Origin: Alphaproteobacteria bacterium HGW-Alphaproteobacteria-18
GTDB lineage: Bacteria; Pseudomonadota; Alphaproteobacteria; Caulobacterales; Hyphomonadaceae
Assembly: GCA_002841155.1 (NCBI GenBank)
Contig: PHEH01000001.1
Span: 361,825 to 425,824 of the forward strand
DNA length: 64,000 bases
Reading direction: 5' to 3'
Part shown: positions 48,192 through 57,672 of the stretch, in pieces
How the letters are laid out: each line of letters starts with the position of its first letter
Position numbering within the stretch: the stretch's first letter is position 1
Program-made: the position numbers and the translations under genes
Notes under the pieces: generated by a model
The model's input: only the letters and a program-made list of their open reading frames with translations
Databases searched by the model: none
Told to the model about the DNA's origin: nothing

Positions 48192-48941
48192 CTACTGCGC
48201 CGCCAGCCGGTAGATGGCGAGGAAGTCATCCGCCTTCAAGCTTGCACCCCCGATAAGGCCGCCATTTACCTCATCTACTCCAAGGATTTCAGCTGCATTT
48301 CCGGGGTTCATGCTCCCCCCATAAAGAATGCGGGTTCCCCTCCCCGCATCGCCAAATCGTTTGACGAGCAGGTCACGAACAAGCCTGTGAACCTCCGCAA
48401 TCTGTTCAGAACTTGCCACCCTGCCCGTTCCAATTGCCCAGACAGGCTCGTACGCAACAACGATGGCACCAGCCGCGGCATTCTCGGGAATCGATCCCGC
48501 CATCTGGGTGGAGATGACGTCTAAAACGTCGCCAGCGTCCCGCTGACTGAGCGTTTCACCGACACATATGATCGGCGTGAGCCCCGCCCGAAGTGCTGCC
48601 GCTGCCTGTGAAGCGACGATCTGATCTGTTTCACCGCAATCTGCCCGCCGCTCCGAATGCCCCACAATGACATAGCTGGCACCGGCATCTTTTAGCATTT
48701 CTGCGGAAATATCGCCGGTATGGGCGCCCTTTTCCTTGGGATGGCAGGTTTCCCCACCGATTTTCAGGTGAGATCCATCCGATCTGCTGGAGGCAGCAGC
48801 AATCAGAGTCGCCGGCAGGCATAGCAGCAGTTCCGGTCCCTCACTCGACGGCGAAACAGCTGCGGAGACCCTTTCGACCTCGGCCAGATTCGCTATCAGC
48901 CCATTCATTTTCCAGTTTCCAGCGATCAGCGTGCGTGGCAT
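48192..48941 (-). CDS. tpiA: Triosephosphate isomerase
   Basis: 249-aa glycolytic TIM barrel interconverting dihydroxyacetone phosphate and glyceraldehyde 3-phosphate. Catalytic Lys in IAGNWKMNG, His in VIVGHSERR, Glu in VAYEPVWAIGTGRVAS, and the phosphate loop LYGGSMNP. ATG 48941 starts the canonical N-terminus and has AGAGGG about 8 bp upstream; longer frames add an unrelated stretch. First gene of the leftward unit and divergent from ppiD. Confidence 0.97.
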   Translation of the reverse strand: MPRTLIAGNWKMNGLIANLAEVERVSAAVSPSSEGPELLLCLPATLIAAASSRSDGSHLKIGGETCHPKEKGAHTGDISAEMLKDAGASYVIVGHSERRADCGETDQIVASQAAAALRAGLTPIICVGETLSQRDAGDVLDVISTQMAGSIPENAAAGAIVVAYEPVWAIGTGRVASSEQIAEVHRLVRDLLVKRFGDAGRGTRILYGGSMNPGNAAEILGVDEVNGGLIGGASLKADDFLAIYRLAAQ

Positions 48942-49028
48942 GCGGCCATCCCTCTCTTGCAAGTCATAAACCGGTCGCCTAGCAAGCTGTGAGCCACCCG
49001 GCAAACCCCAGAAATAGAGAAGCGCCGT

Positions 49029-50942
49029 ATGCTCGCACTTATGAAGAATATGACCCGTTCCCCGGTGGGGAAGCTGGTTTTGATGATTGTCATCGTTGGT
49101 ATGGCGTTCTGGGGTGTCGACGCAATCGTAAATCAGATGCGCAGCGGGCTTGGGGCCAATGTCGTTAGCGCAGGCTCCCGAGGGCTCGACCCGGCGGATC
49201 TGGACTTCCGGGTGGAAACCGTCCTGCGCAATATCAACACAACTTCCGAGCGGCCAATGAGCAAATCTGAGGCACTGGAAGAAGGCTTGATCGACCAGAT
49301 CGTTGAAGTCGAAAAGGCGCGCATCATTCGCCTCGGTTACGGCGAAAGCGTGGGCATTTCTCCATCCCCTGAAGCGGTAGTCGCGGAAATGAACGGCATT
49401 GCGGCCTTTCAGAATCCACTGACCGGAGAACTTGATCCGGCGATGTTTCGAGACAGGATCTCGCAGTTGGGCATGACGCCTGCGCAGTTCGAGCGGCAGC
49501 TCCAGGACGACATCTTAATTCGCGCGCTTACCCAGGCGGGGCAGTCAGCAGTTTATGGCCCTCAGGTCATCGCCAACATTCAGGCCAACTATCTTGCCGA
49601 AACGCGCGAAGTTGCCTGGTTCTTCTTTGATGCCTCGAACGCCCCCGCACCCGCCGCGCCATCTGATGCGGAAATCAAAGCATACTATGACGAGCATCTT
49701 GAACGCCTGAAGCAGCCTGAGCGACGCGCGATGGATATCCTTCGTATGTCCAGCGACGACTTCACCGGAAAAGTCGACGTTACGGATCAGGAAGTGGCTA
49801 CCGTCTATGAGGCCACGAAGTCGGAAAGATTTGCGGCGCCTGATCAGCGCACATATGCAGAGCTGCTGTTCCCTTCACGGGACGCGGCACGCACCGCTTT
49901 TGGCCTACTGGCCGGTGGCGCAGACCCCAACAGCGTGACGGGTGCAAACTCAGTCAACATGCGGACCGCAAGAAGCGGAGACATCTCCGATCAAGCTCTG
50001 CGTGAAGCAATGTTCGGCCCCGGCAAGCAGAGCGGCGCGATGTACGGACCGCGTGAAACCAACGGTCAGTGGATGGTGACACGTCTGATCTCTGTTCAGC
50101 CTGGCGCCGTGAAGCCTCTTGAAGAAGTTGCTGAGGAAATTCGCCTGGGGCTGGCGCGTGAGCGCGCCCAGATTCTGTTCTCTGCCGCCTTGGAGACTCT
50201 CGATGAGGCACTTGCCGCAGGCCATGATCTGACACAGGTCGCAGAGGACATTGGTGTACCGCTCATCAGCATTGCCCCTATCGATCAGAACGGGATGACG
50301 GAACGAGGCAATCAATTCACGATCCTCGCAGATATTCCTGAAGCATTGCCTCAGACCTTCCGTCTGCCTGAAAATGAAATCAGCAGCCGGTTCGATGTTG
50401 CCAGCTCTGTTGTCCTCATTTCACCACGCAAGATCGTCCCGGCCGCGACTCCGGAATTTGATGTGATCAAGGACCGCGTCCGCTCAATCCTCATAACTGA
50501 GCGATCTGCAAACGCTGCTCAGGCAGCTGTTGATGCTCTGACTGATCGTCTTCGCTCTGGCGCGGTCACGCTGGAAGCCGCAGCGGCGCAGGCTGGTGAT
50601 GAAGTTGATCGCCTGCCCGAACCTGTTTCACGCCTGAATGCGCAGGCAATGGGTGTCCCAGGCCCTCTGATGCAGGCAACGTTCAGTAACCCAGCGGGAA
50701 GCGTCATCAGCTTGCCAACAGGCGACGGGTCCGTATTCGCGATCCTGAAAGTATTGAGCGTATCTCCTCCCAGCCCGGAAATGCTTGCTGACATAGGTGC
50801 AGCCGCTATGGCGGACGTCACAAATGCGCTAACTCAAGACCTCGAAGCGGCTGTGGATGATGAGATCCGGCGCGCCGTGAGGGTCAAGGAAAATGCGGCA
50901 GCCCTTGCAGCATACAAACGAACGATAGCGGCCTCACAATGA
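49029..50942 (+). CDS. ppiD: PpiD/SurA-like periplasmic folding factor
   Basis: 637-aa membrane-anchored chaperone/peptidyl-prolyl isomerase. One transmembrane segment (about 14-32; GKLVLMIVIVGMAFWGVDA), a SurA-N-like helical region (about 35-200), a parvulin-like region in the middle (about 225-360) and a C-terminal SurA-type part. Whether the parvulin module is catalytically active cannot be judged by eye. First gene of the rightward unit ending in lexA; its stop overlaps the trpE start by 4 bp, as in other alphaproteobacteria. Confidence 0.9.
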   Translation: MLALMKNMTRSPVGKLVLMIVIVGMAFWGVDAIVNQMRSGLGANVVSAGSRGLDPADLDFRVETVLRNINTTSERPMSKSEALEEGLIDQIVEVEKARIIRLGYGESVGISPSPEAVVAEMNGIAAFQNPLTGELDPAMFRDRISQLGMTPAQFERQLQDDILIRALTQAGQSAVYGPQVIANIQANYLAETREVAWFFFDASNAPAPAAPSDAEIKAYYDEHLERLKQPERRAMDILRMSSDDFTGKVDVTDQEVATVYEATKSERFAAPDQRTYAELLFPSRDAARTAFGLLAGGADPNSVTGANSVNMRTARSGDISDQALREAMFGPGKQSGAMYGPRETNGQWMVTRLISVQPGAVKPLEEVAEEIRLGLARERAQILFSAALETLDEALAAGHDLTQVAEDIGVPLISIAPIDQNGMTERGNQFTILADIPEALPQTFRLPENEISSRFDVASSVVLISPRKIVPAATPEFDVIKDRVRSILITERSANAAQAAVDALTDRLRSGAVTLEAAAAQAGDEVDRLPEPVSRLNAQAMGVPGPLMQATFSNPAGSVISLPTGDGSVFAILKVLSVSPPSPEMLADIGAAAMADVTNALTQDLEAAVDDEIRRAVRVKENAAALAAYKRTIAASQ

Positions 50943-52363
50943 CCTCCCGTCTGATCGTAAGACGGCGGATCGGCGATATAGAAACGCCCGTTGGCGCAAT
51001 GCTGAAGCTGGGCGCGGATGAGCCGGGTAGCTTCCTGTTTGAATCAATCGCCGGAGGCGAGCGACTTGGACGCTATTCATTCATCGGGCTGAAGCCGGAA
51101 ATCTGGTTCCGTATCAAGGATGGCGTAGCCGAGACTAGCCGCTCAGCTACATTTTCTGATGCCAGCCAGCTTCCGGAGCGGCCTGTCGACGCCCTGCGCC
51201 ATTTTGCGGAGACTGCGCGCGCGGAGACCTCGGAAAGCCTTCCCCCGATGGCATCCGGCGCCTTCGGGTATGTTGGTTATGACATGATACAGCATGTAGA
51301 ACCGGTCGTGATTACCAAGCCGGACCAATTGGGTGTTCCCGAGGCATTGCTAGTGATCCCGCAGATCATGGTGATCTTTGATCACATCTATCAGGAACTG
51401 CTTCTGATCGGCCGCGTCAGCGGTGAGGATGAAACTGCGATCAACATTTTACTGGATGAAGTCGAAGAACGGCTGGAAAGCCTACCCTCCCTTCCCCCTA
51501 AAGAACGAAGCGCTCAGCAAGTCGCACTTGTTTCGGACACTTCGAAGAATCGATATTTCGAAATCGTGGACACCTGCAAGGAGTACATCAAGGCGGGTGA
51601 TATTTTCCAGGTTGTTCCCAGCCAGCGCTTCTCAACAGAGTTCAAGCAGAAATCCATCAGCTTTTATCGCGCCTTACGCCGCCTCAACCCGTCTGCCTTC
51701 ATGTTCCATATCAATCTAGGCGATGTCAGGCTCGTTGGGTCCAGTCCTGAGATACTGGTGCGGTTGCGGGAAGGCCGGGTCGCCATACGCCCCATCGCCG
51801 GTACACGGCCACGCAGCGGGATTGCTTCAGAAGACGCCCGCCGGGCTGAAGAATTGCTCAATGACCCCAAAGAGCGTGCAGAGCATCTGATGCTCCTTGA
51901 TCTGGGCAGGAATGATGTTGGCCGCGTGGCGGCATATGGATCTGTCGAGGTCACCGAGCAGTTCATCGTCGAGCGCTACAGCCATGTGATGCACATCGTC
52001 AGCCATGTTGAAGGCAATCTTCGGCCAGGGTTCGATGCGGTGGACGCTTTATTTGCCGGATTCCCTGCTGGCACAGTTTCCGGGGCACCGAAGATCCGTG
52101 CAATGCAGATCATAGATGAGGTCGAAACACATCGGCGCGGAATATATGGCGGCGCTGTCGGTTATTTCGGCTGGAACGGCGACCTCGATACATGCATCGC
52201 GCTGCGGACTGCCATCCTCAAAGATGGCATGCTGCACATTCAAGCGGGGGGCGGTGTCGTTCTCGATTCAGATGCTCAATATGAATATGATGAAACCGTC
52301 CACAAATCCGGTGCCCTGAAGCGCGCAGCTGAGCTGGCCGCAGCCTACGAGCACGACCAATGA
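50939..52363 (+). CDS. trpE: Anthranilate synthase component I
   Basis: 474-aa chorismate-utilising enzyme making anthranilate with TrpG. N-terminal FLFESIAGGERLGRYSFIG contains the likely tryptophan feedback site; the C-terminal chorismate-binding core has PIAGTRPRSG, LGRNDVGRVA, SHVEGNLRPGFDA and IYGGAVGYFGW. The start overlaps ppiD by 4 bp, so no leader peptide attenuator is possible at this position. Followed by trpG with a 4-bp overlap. Confidence 0.97.
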   Translation: MTSRLIVRRRIGDIETPVGAMLKLGADEPGSFLFESIAGGERLGRYSFIGLKPEIWFRIKDGVAETSRSATFSDASQLPERPVDALRHFAETARAETSESLPPMASGAFGYVGYDMIQHVEPVVITKPDQLGVPEALLVIPQIMVIFDHIYQELLLIGRVSGEDETAINILLDEVEERLESLPSLPPKERSAQQVALVSDTSKNRYFEIVDTCKEYIKAGDIFQVVPSQRFSTEFKQKSISFYRALRRLNPSAFMFHINLGDVRLVGSSPEILVRLREGRVAIRPIAGTRPRSGIASEDARRAEELLNDPKERAEHLMLLDLGRNDVGRVAAYGSVEVTEQFIVERYSHVMHIVSHVEGNLRPGFDAVDALFAGFPAGTVSGAPKIRAMQIIDEVETHRRGIYGGAVGYFGWNGDLDTCIALRTAILKDGMLHIQAGGGVVLDSDAQYEYDETVHKSGALKRAAELAAAYEHDQ

Positions 52364-52932
52364 TCCTCGTCATCGACAACTATGACAGCTTCACCTGGAA
52401 CCTCGTACATTATCTTGAGGAGCTTGGTGCCCGTACGCATGTTGTGCGAAATGATCAGCTTGCGGCTGAAGACGCGCTTGCTCTCAAACCATCCGCAATC
52501 CTTCTTTCCCCCGGCCCCTGCACGCCAAATGAAGCCGGCATATGCCTTGAGCTTCTACAGGCGGCACCTGAAAATCTTCCCATCCTCGGCGTCTGCCTCG
52601 GACATCAGGCAATTGGACAAGCTTTTGGCGGCGCCGTCATACGCGCCCGGGAAATCCGGCATGGAAAGATCTCTGAAATAACCACCAATCAATCAGGCCT
52701 GTTTGAGGGCCTGCCAGAGCGCTACAACGTCGTCCGCTACCATTCGCTGGCAATACAAACCGACGACTTGCCTGATTGCCTTGTTCCGGATGCTTACACA
52801 GATGACGGAGAGATAATGGCTGTTCATCACAAAACCCGCCCTGTCTACGGCGTCCAGTTCCACCCTGAAAGCATCCTGACAGAACATGGTCACGCGCTCC
52901 TCAAGAATTTCCTCAATAAGGTGAAACAGTGA
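52360..52932 (+). CDS. trpG: Anthranilate synthase component II (glutamine amidotransferase)
   Basis: 190-aa class I amidotransferase supplying ammonia to TrpE. IDNYDSFTWNLVHYL start, LLSPGPCTPNEAG, catalytic Cys in LGVCLGHQAIGQAFGG and the His-Glu pair in VQFHPESILTEHG. Overlaps both neighbours by 4 bp (trpE, trpD), a tightly coupled arrangement. It could also serve folate synthesis as PabA, as a shared subunit. Confidence 0.96.
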   Translation: MILVIDNYDSFTWNLVHYLEELGARTHVVRNDQLAAEDALALKPSAILLSPGPCTPNEAGICLELLQAAPENLPILGVCLGHQAIGQAFGGAVIRAREIRHGKISEITTNQSGLFEGLPERYNVVRYHSLAIQTDDLPDCLVPDAYTDDGEIMAVHHKTRPVYGVQFHPESILTEHGHALLKNFLNKVKQ

Positions 52933-53954
52933 GCCAGAGCGCTCTCAACTCGGCGATACAGGCCATAGCGCGCGGTCTCCCTCTCGATGGGGACATACTC
53001 GAAGGTGCATTCGACACGCTACTATCCGGCGAGGCGGCGCCTGAGGAGGTTGGCGCTTTTCTCGCCGGCCTGGCCGTTCGGGGTGAAACCTCAAATGAGT
53101 TGATTGCTGGCGCTCGTATCATGCGCCGCCACGCCCGCCGCATTTCCGTGGATGGGCCCCTGCTCGACACATGCGGAACAGGAGGTCTGCCATGGAAATC
53201 CCTGAACACCTCCACGGCAAGTGCGCTCGTCATCGCGGCATCCGGCGGGCGCGTCGCCAAGCACGGTAATCGTTCTGTTCCCCCAAAAACTGGGTCGGCG
53301 GATGTGCTGGAAGCACTTGGCCTCCAGTTAGAACTTAGCGACACGGCATTCCGGGCCTGTCTGGACACTGCCGGTGTCGGCTTTCTCTTCGCCCGAAACT
53401 ACCATTCCGCAATGCGCCACGTAGCGCCCATCCGCCAAAAACTCGGCATCCGGACGATATTCAACCTCCTCGGGCCACTTTCAAATCCTGCCGGCGCAGA
53501 GTATTCAGTGCTCGGTGTATACGACAAGAAATGGGTCACACCAATGGCGGAAGCGCTCAAAGCGCTCGGCACCCGGCGCGCGTGGGTAGTTCACGGCCTG
53601 GCAGGGATCGATGAGATATCCATTTCCGGCCCAACCGAGGTTTGCGAAGTGACGCCTGGATCTGTGCGTACTTTTCAGCTCAGCCCCTCAGATGCCGGCC
53701 TGCCAACACACCCGATATCCACCATTGAAGGCGGCGGGCCAGAAGAGAATGCTGCCGCAATTCGGGATCTGCTTGACGGCCGCGAAGGCCCTTTCCGTGA
53801 TATTGTACTCTTCAATGCCTCAGCTGGCCTCATGGTCAGCGGTCTTGTCGCTGACCTTCCGTCAGGCGTTCAGCGCGCTTCCCAGGCAATCGACAGCGGC
53901 GCGGCCAGGGAGACTCTGGAAACGCTTATCCGCACAGCACGGGAGAGTGACTAG
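52929..53954 (+). CDS. trpD: Anthranilate phosphoribosyltransferase
   Basis: 341-aa class III phosphoribosyltransferase adding ribose-5-phosphate to anthranilate. Conserved DTCGTGG near residue 78, RVAKHGNRSVPPKTGSADVLEALG near 111 and FNLLGPLSNPA near 177. The start is a GTG that overlaps the trpG stop. trpC begins 2 bp after its stop. Confidence 0.96.
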   Translation: MSQSALNSAIQAIARGLPLDGDILEGAFDTLLSGEAAPEEVGAFLAGLAVRGETSNELIAGARIMRRHARRISVDGPLLDTCGTGGLPWKSLNTSTASALVIAASGGRVAKHGNRSVPPKTGSADVLEALGLQLELSDTAFRACLDTAGVGFLFARNYHSAMRHVAPIRQKLGIRTIFNLLGPLSNPAGAEYSVLGVYDKKWVTPMAEALKALGTRRAWVVHGLAGIDEISISGPTEVCEVTPGSVRTFQLSPSDAGLPTHPISTIEGGGPEENAAAIRDLLDGREGPFRDIVLFNASAGLMVSGLVADLPSGVQRASQAIDSGAARETLETLIRTARESD

Positions 53955-53956
53955 AC

Positions 53957-54754
53957 ATGAAGACCGCTCTCGACCGCATCATTGACTATAAGCATGATGA
54001 AGTCCGTGCCCTGAAATGTGCACGGTCGCTGACTGATCTGGAATCAGCCGCCCGAAACGCGTCCCCTGTCCGGGGATTTGCCGCGGCACTTACGGCGATT
54101 GCCCGCAATGATCAGAATGCTCTCATATGCGAGATCAAACGCAAAAGCCCATCAGCAGGAGATATTCTGCCGGGTGCTGATCCTGTTGAAATCGCGCAGG
54201 ATTATGAGCGCGGCGGCGCGGCTTGCCTTTCGGTGCTTACTGATATGCCGAGCTTTGGGGGTTCCCTTGAAGATTTCGCGTCCATTCGCGCAGCGGTCAG
54301 CATCCCCATGCTGCGCAAGGATTTCATGATTGATCCGGTCCAGATCATCGAAGCGCGCGCGTATGGTGCTGACTGCATACTGATCATAATGTCAGCTGTT
54401 GACGATGTCCTTGCTTCAGAGTTGCATGATTGCGCCACACATTACGGAATGGATGTTCTGGTTGAGACGCATGACGAAGAAGAAGTGGAGCGCGCCCTGC
54501 GCCTCCCCTCTCCACTCATTGGCATAAATAACCGTGACCTGAAGAAGATGATCACTGACCTCAGTGTGACAGAACGCCTGGCTCCCATGCTGCCTTCAAA
54601 CAGGCATCTGATATCAGAGAGCGGAATCGCAGACCCCGACAGTATTATCCGGCTTCGCAACGTTGGCTCACGCCGCTTCCTGATTGGCGAATGGCTCATG
54701 AAGCAAGGGTCCGCTCGCGCGGAAGAGGTAACACGCCTGAAACTCGCCTGTTGA
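53957..54754 (+). CDS. trpC: Indole-3-glycerol phosphate synthase
   Basis: 265-aa TIM barrel converting CdRP to indole-3-glycerol phosphate. ICEIKRKSPSAGDILP near residue 56, LSVLTDMPSFGGSLED near 92, LRKDFMIDPVQI, LIGINNRDLKKM near 192 and SESGIADPDSI. It is monofunctional: there is no fused TrpF. In many alphaproteobacteria moaC and moeA lie between trpC and lexA; here lexA follows after only 66 bp. Confidence 0.96.
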   Translation: MKTALDRIIDYKHDEVRALKCARSLTDLESAARNASPVRGFAAALTAIARNDQNALICEIKRKSPSAGDILPGADPVEIAQDYERGGAACLSVLTDMPSFGGSLEDFASIRAAVSIPMLRKDFMIDPVQIIEARAYGADCILIIMSAVDDVLASELHDCATHYGMDVLVETHDEEEVERALRLPSPLIGINNRDLKKMITDLSVTERLAPMLPSNRHLISESGIADPDSIIRLRNVGSRRFLIGEWLMKQGSARAEEVTRLKLAC

Positions 54755-54770
54755 GATTGACCCGAACAGG

Positions 54771-54785
54771 GAACGCTTGTAGAAC
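54771..54785 (+). promoter_or_regulatory. SOS box (LexA operator) GAAC-N7-GAAC
   Basis: GAACGCTTGTAGAAC matches the alphaproteobacterial LexA site GAAC-N7-GAAC and lies 36 bp before the lexA ATG, so lexA is autoregulated. Additional GAAC half-sites at 54764, 54792 and 54811 surround it. Confidence 0.85.
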
Positions 54786-54820
54786 AAAAGCGAACACAGA
54801 TTCGCATTTGGAACCGCTCC

Positions 54821-55504
54821 ATGCTCACAACAAAGCAAAAAGAGCTGCTGCTCTTCATCAATGACCGCATCAAGGACACAGGGGTCTCCCCCTCGTTTGA
54901 CGAGATGAAGGAAGCGCTCGACCTCGCTTCCAAATCGGGCATTCACCGTCTGATTACGGCGCTTGAAGAGCGCGGTTTCATTCGCCGGCTTGCAAATCGG
55001 GCACGTGCCCTTGAAGTTCTCAAGCTCCCTGATTCTGCCATTCCTCCGCCGAATGCGCGCCATCGCCGCGACTTCCGCCCGGCGTTGGTCTCAAACCAGG
55101 CTGGTGAGACTCCGCGTTTGACGGGTATGATCCCGCTGGTCGGACGCATCGCGGCCGGATCACCCATCTCCGCCATCCAGCAGGAGAACGGCCATGTCGC
55201 CAGCCCCGGAGGATTGCCTGAGGGAGACGATTATTTCGCGCTCGAAGTTCAGGGCGATTCGATGATCCAGGCCGGCATTCTCAATGGTGACACGGTCATC
55301 CTGAAGCGCACCAACACGGCACAAACCGGGGACATTGTTGTCGCCCTCATTGATGGTGAAGAGGCGACGTTGAAGCGTCTTCGTCGCAAGGGCGCATCTG
55401 TGGCTCTGGAAGCAGCAAACCCGGCCTTTGAGACCCGCATCTTCGGGCCTGATCGTGTCGAAGTTCAGGGCCGCCTTGTCGCCCTTATTCGCCGCTACGA
55501 ATAA
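54821..55504 (+). CDS. lexA: SOS repressor LexA
   Basis: 227-aa transcriptional repressor. N-terminal winged helix ([17 protein letters not shown]...[20 protein letters not shown]), Ala-Gly cleavage site in [10 protein letters not shown], catalytic Ser in [11 protein letters not shown] and Lys in [10 protein letters not shown]. Self-cleavage stimulated by RecA derepresses SOS genes. Its own SOS box is upstream. The 3' end overlaps the convergent comEC by 20 bp. Confidence 0.97.
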   Translation: MLTTKQKELLLFINDRIKDTGVSPSFDEMKEALDLASKSGIHRLITALEERGFIRRLANRARALEVLKLPDSAIPPPNARHRRDFRPALVSNQAGETPRLTGMIPLVGRIAAGSPISAIQQENGHVASPGGLPEGDDYFALEVQGDSMIQAGILNGDTVILKRTNTAQTGDIVVALIDGEEATLKRLRRKGASVALEAANPAFETRIFGPDRVEVQGRLVALIRRYE

Positions 55505-57605
55505 GGCGCTCTAAATACCCTCTCACACCTCCGGGTGATTGTGAGGCTTGGTGACTACTGCACCGGCGCCAAGGGCGTTCGGTGCAGTTCTGTATCCGGA
55601 CTATATTGAGGTTCCCATCTCTGGCATAGGCAGTTATGCCACCTGCTTCTCTGACATCCATCCAGTCAAAGCGCAGCCCCTCCCCCATTGCATCCGCATT
55701 GTGGATGGCAATTATAATCTGGCTCGTGACTTCTTCTGTCTCCTCCTTGGTTTTGTCGGCTTTTCCTGATGTTCTTACGACCAGCCCATCAAAAGATGGG
55801 TATACACATTCTTCCAACCCGCACGCCGTTGCATTAGGGGCTTCTGAAAATCTTAAGGGCGCCAATCCGTCTCCATCCGTGAGTTCGAGGCGCTCGACCA
55901 TGCCATCTGCGTTCGCAATGAAAACATCCCCTGATGCAGACCAATGCAGCACAACCTTGGGCGCATGGCTCCACACCCAGATGGCCGGCGCGAGAAGCAA
56001 GGCTGCGCCTATCAATCTGGCCCAACCGGAAAATGCCATCATGGCGGCAAGCGACAGGGAGAGGAAAACGAGCGCTACCGGCGGCATGGGAACAGACATC
56101 CTCAGAACCCCAGGTGACAAATTGTAGAAGTAATGCGTCATCCCAAGGACAAGTTCGAGCGATTGCCCGAATAAATGCAGACCGATATCCGCTTGCCCGA
56201 CCAGAGCGAGGATGACCGTCAGAGCGGCAGCAGGCGCCGTTACGAACGTTACCACTGGCATGATGGCAAAATTTGCAAACAAGCCAACCGGTGAGAGACG
56301 ATCAAAGTGGAAAAACGAGAACGGCGCCGTCGCGGCGTCTGACACCACAGATGTCATTATGATGGAAGCCAGCGCAAAGCCGATAGGCCCCAGAACGCGT
56401 TCCCTGCTGGAGCGATGGTTTCGCCATACTTCATATGCCGCAATGAGACCTCCAGTTGCTGCAAATGACATCTGGAAACCCGGCGTCACGACACTTTCAG
56501 GCTGAAGCACGATGACGGCGATCAGGGCTATTGCAAACGTTCTCAGACTGATTGCCGCGCGATCAAAGATAACCGCCAGGAAAACAATAGCGGCCATGAT
56601 GAATGCGCGCTGTGTCGATACGCTCGCGCCAGATACGATCAGGTAGGATGCGCAGGCAAACAAAGCCACAATCGCAGCAATTTTCTGCACAGGCACACGT
56701 AAGGCAAGCGGCTCGATGAGAACAAGACTGCGCCTGATGAGAAAAAATGTCAGCCCACCCACAATAGAGAGATGCAAGCCGGAAATTGCCAGAAGATGAG
56801 CCAGGCCGGTATCGCGAAGGGCAGTCTGGTCGTCCAAACGCAGAAAACTGCGATCTCCGGTGATCAGCGCGGCGGCAAGCCCTCCGGCGCGGTCGCCGGC
56901 GGCTTCATTGACATGGCTCGCCATGAGGCGACGTTTCGCTGCGATCCATAATGCGGCCTTATCGGAAATGGCCGCTGGCGCGCCCAAAGTGCCGCCCCGG
57001 CACCTACCCTGAACGTATCCGACAGCACCAAGCTTCTGAAAATAGGCCTGCCGCCTGAAATCATAATCACCAGGAAGCGTAGGCGCAGGCGGGGGGCGCA
57101 AGACAGCCCAACATCTGACAAAGCGGCCTGATGATACTTCCAGACGCGAGCGGTGGGTTATACGGACGAGAACGGGCTGCTGTTCGGCAGAAAACCCCGC
57201 TATCGAGTGGACTTTGATCTTAAGCCGCGCGCCCTTCTCTCCTGCTTCGATATTGGTGATCCAACCTTCCAGCATGACTGGGCGTGTTTCTGTTTCGATC
57301 ACGGGAGCCGCAACCAGAGCCGTTCGGAGAGCGCCCGCAGAGACCCCCAGGACCAGACCGAAAATAGAGATCGTGATTGCATACGTCATGTCTGACCGGT
57401 GAAGGCCACGAACGATCATCAGGACAATAAGTCCTGCTCCAAACACGCCGGCAACTTCCAGATGTGTTGGTTCAAATGGTACTGAGAAGTATGCGGCAGC
57501 GCCGGCACACATGCCGAATGCGAACAGCAGAGGGCGCGAATCCACCCCCACGACACTGGCCAAGTCCCGCCTGAGCTTCCGGAAGAAACCGTCCCCCTCT
57601 TGCAC
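55485..57605 (-). CDS. comEC: ComEC/Rec2-family DNA uptake protein without a recognisable metallo-hydrolase domain
   Basis: 706-aa inner-membrane protein. N-terminal membrane segments and a DUF4131-type soluble part (about 100-200, [20 protein letters not shown]) are followed by the competence domain with many transmembrane helices (about 225-520), including [14 protein letters not shown], the most diagnostic segment. The last ~180 residues show no HxHxDH, so the C-terminal metallo-beta-lactamase-like domain of longer ComEC proteins is missing or reduced. Imports single-stranded DNA in competent bacteria. It overlaps lexA by 20 bp tail-to-tail and diverges from gltX. Confidence 0.88.
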   Translation of the reverse strand: MQEGDGFFRKLRRDLASVVGVDSRPLLFAFGMCAGAAAYFSVPFEPTHLEVAGVFGAGLIVLMIVRGLHRSDMTYAITISIFGLVLGVSAGALRTALVAAPVIETETRPVMLEGWITNIEAGEKGARLKIKVHSIAGFSAEQQPVLVRITHRSRLEVSSGRFVRCWAVLRPPPAPTLPGDYDFRRQAYFQKLGAVGYVQGRCRGGTLGAPAAISDKAALWIAAKRRLMASHVNEAAGDRAGGLAAALITGDRSFLRLDDQTALRDTGLAHLLAISGLHLSIVGGLTFFLIRRSLVLIEPLALRVPVQKIAAIVALFACASYLIVSGASVSTQRAFIMAAIVFLAVIFDRAAISLRTFAIALIAVIVLQPESVVTPGFQMSFAATGGLIAAYEVWRNHRSSRERVLGPIGFALASIIMTSVVSDAATAPFSFFHFDRLSPVGLFANFAIMPVVTFVTAPAAALTVILALVGQADIGLHLFGQSLELVLGMTHYFYNLSPGVLRMSVPMPPVALVFLSLSLAAMMAFSGWARLIGAALLLAPAIWVWSHAPKVVLHWSASGDVFIANADGMVERLELTDGDGLAPLRFSEAPNATACGLEECVYPSFDGLVVRTSGKADKTKEETEEVTSQIIIAIHNADAMGEGLRFDWMDVREAGGITAYARDGNLNIVRIQNCTERPWRRCSSHQASQSPGGVRGYLERLIRSGE

Positions 57606-57672
57606 TTCACCCCATCCTCGTGTTTGACCACCCCAAAGCGGCCACAGCGCCGGTCAGCGGAGCGTACCACGA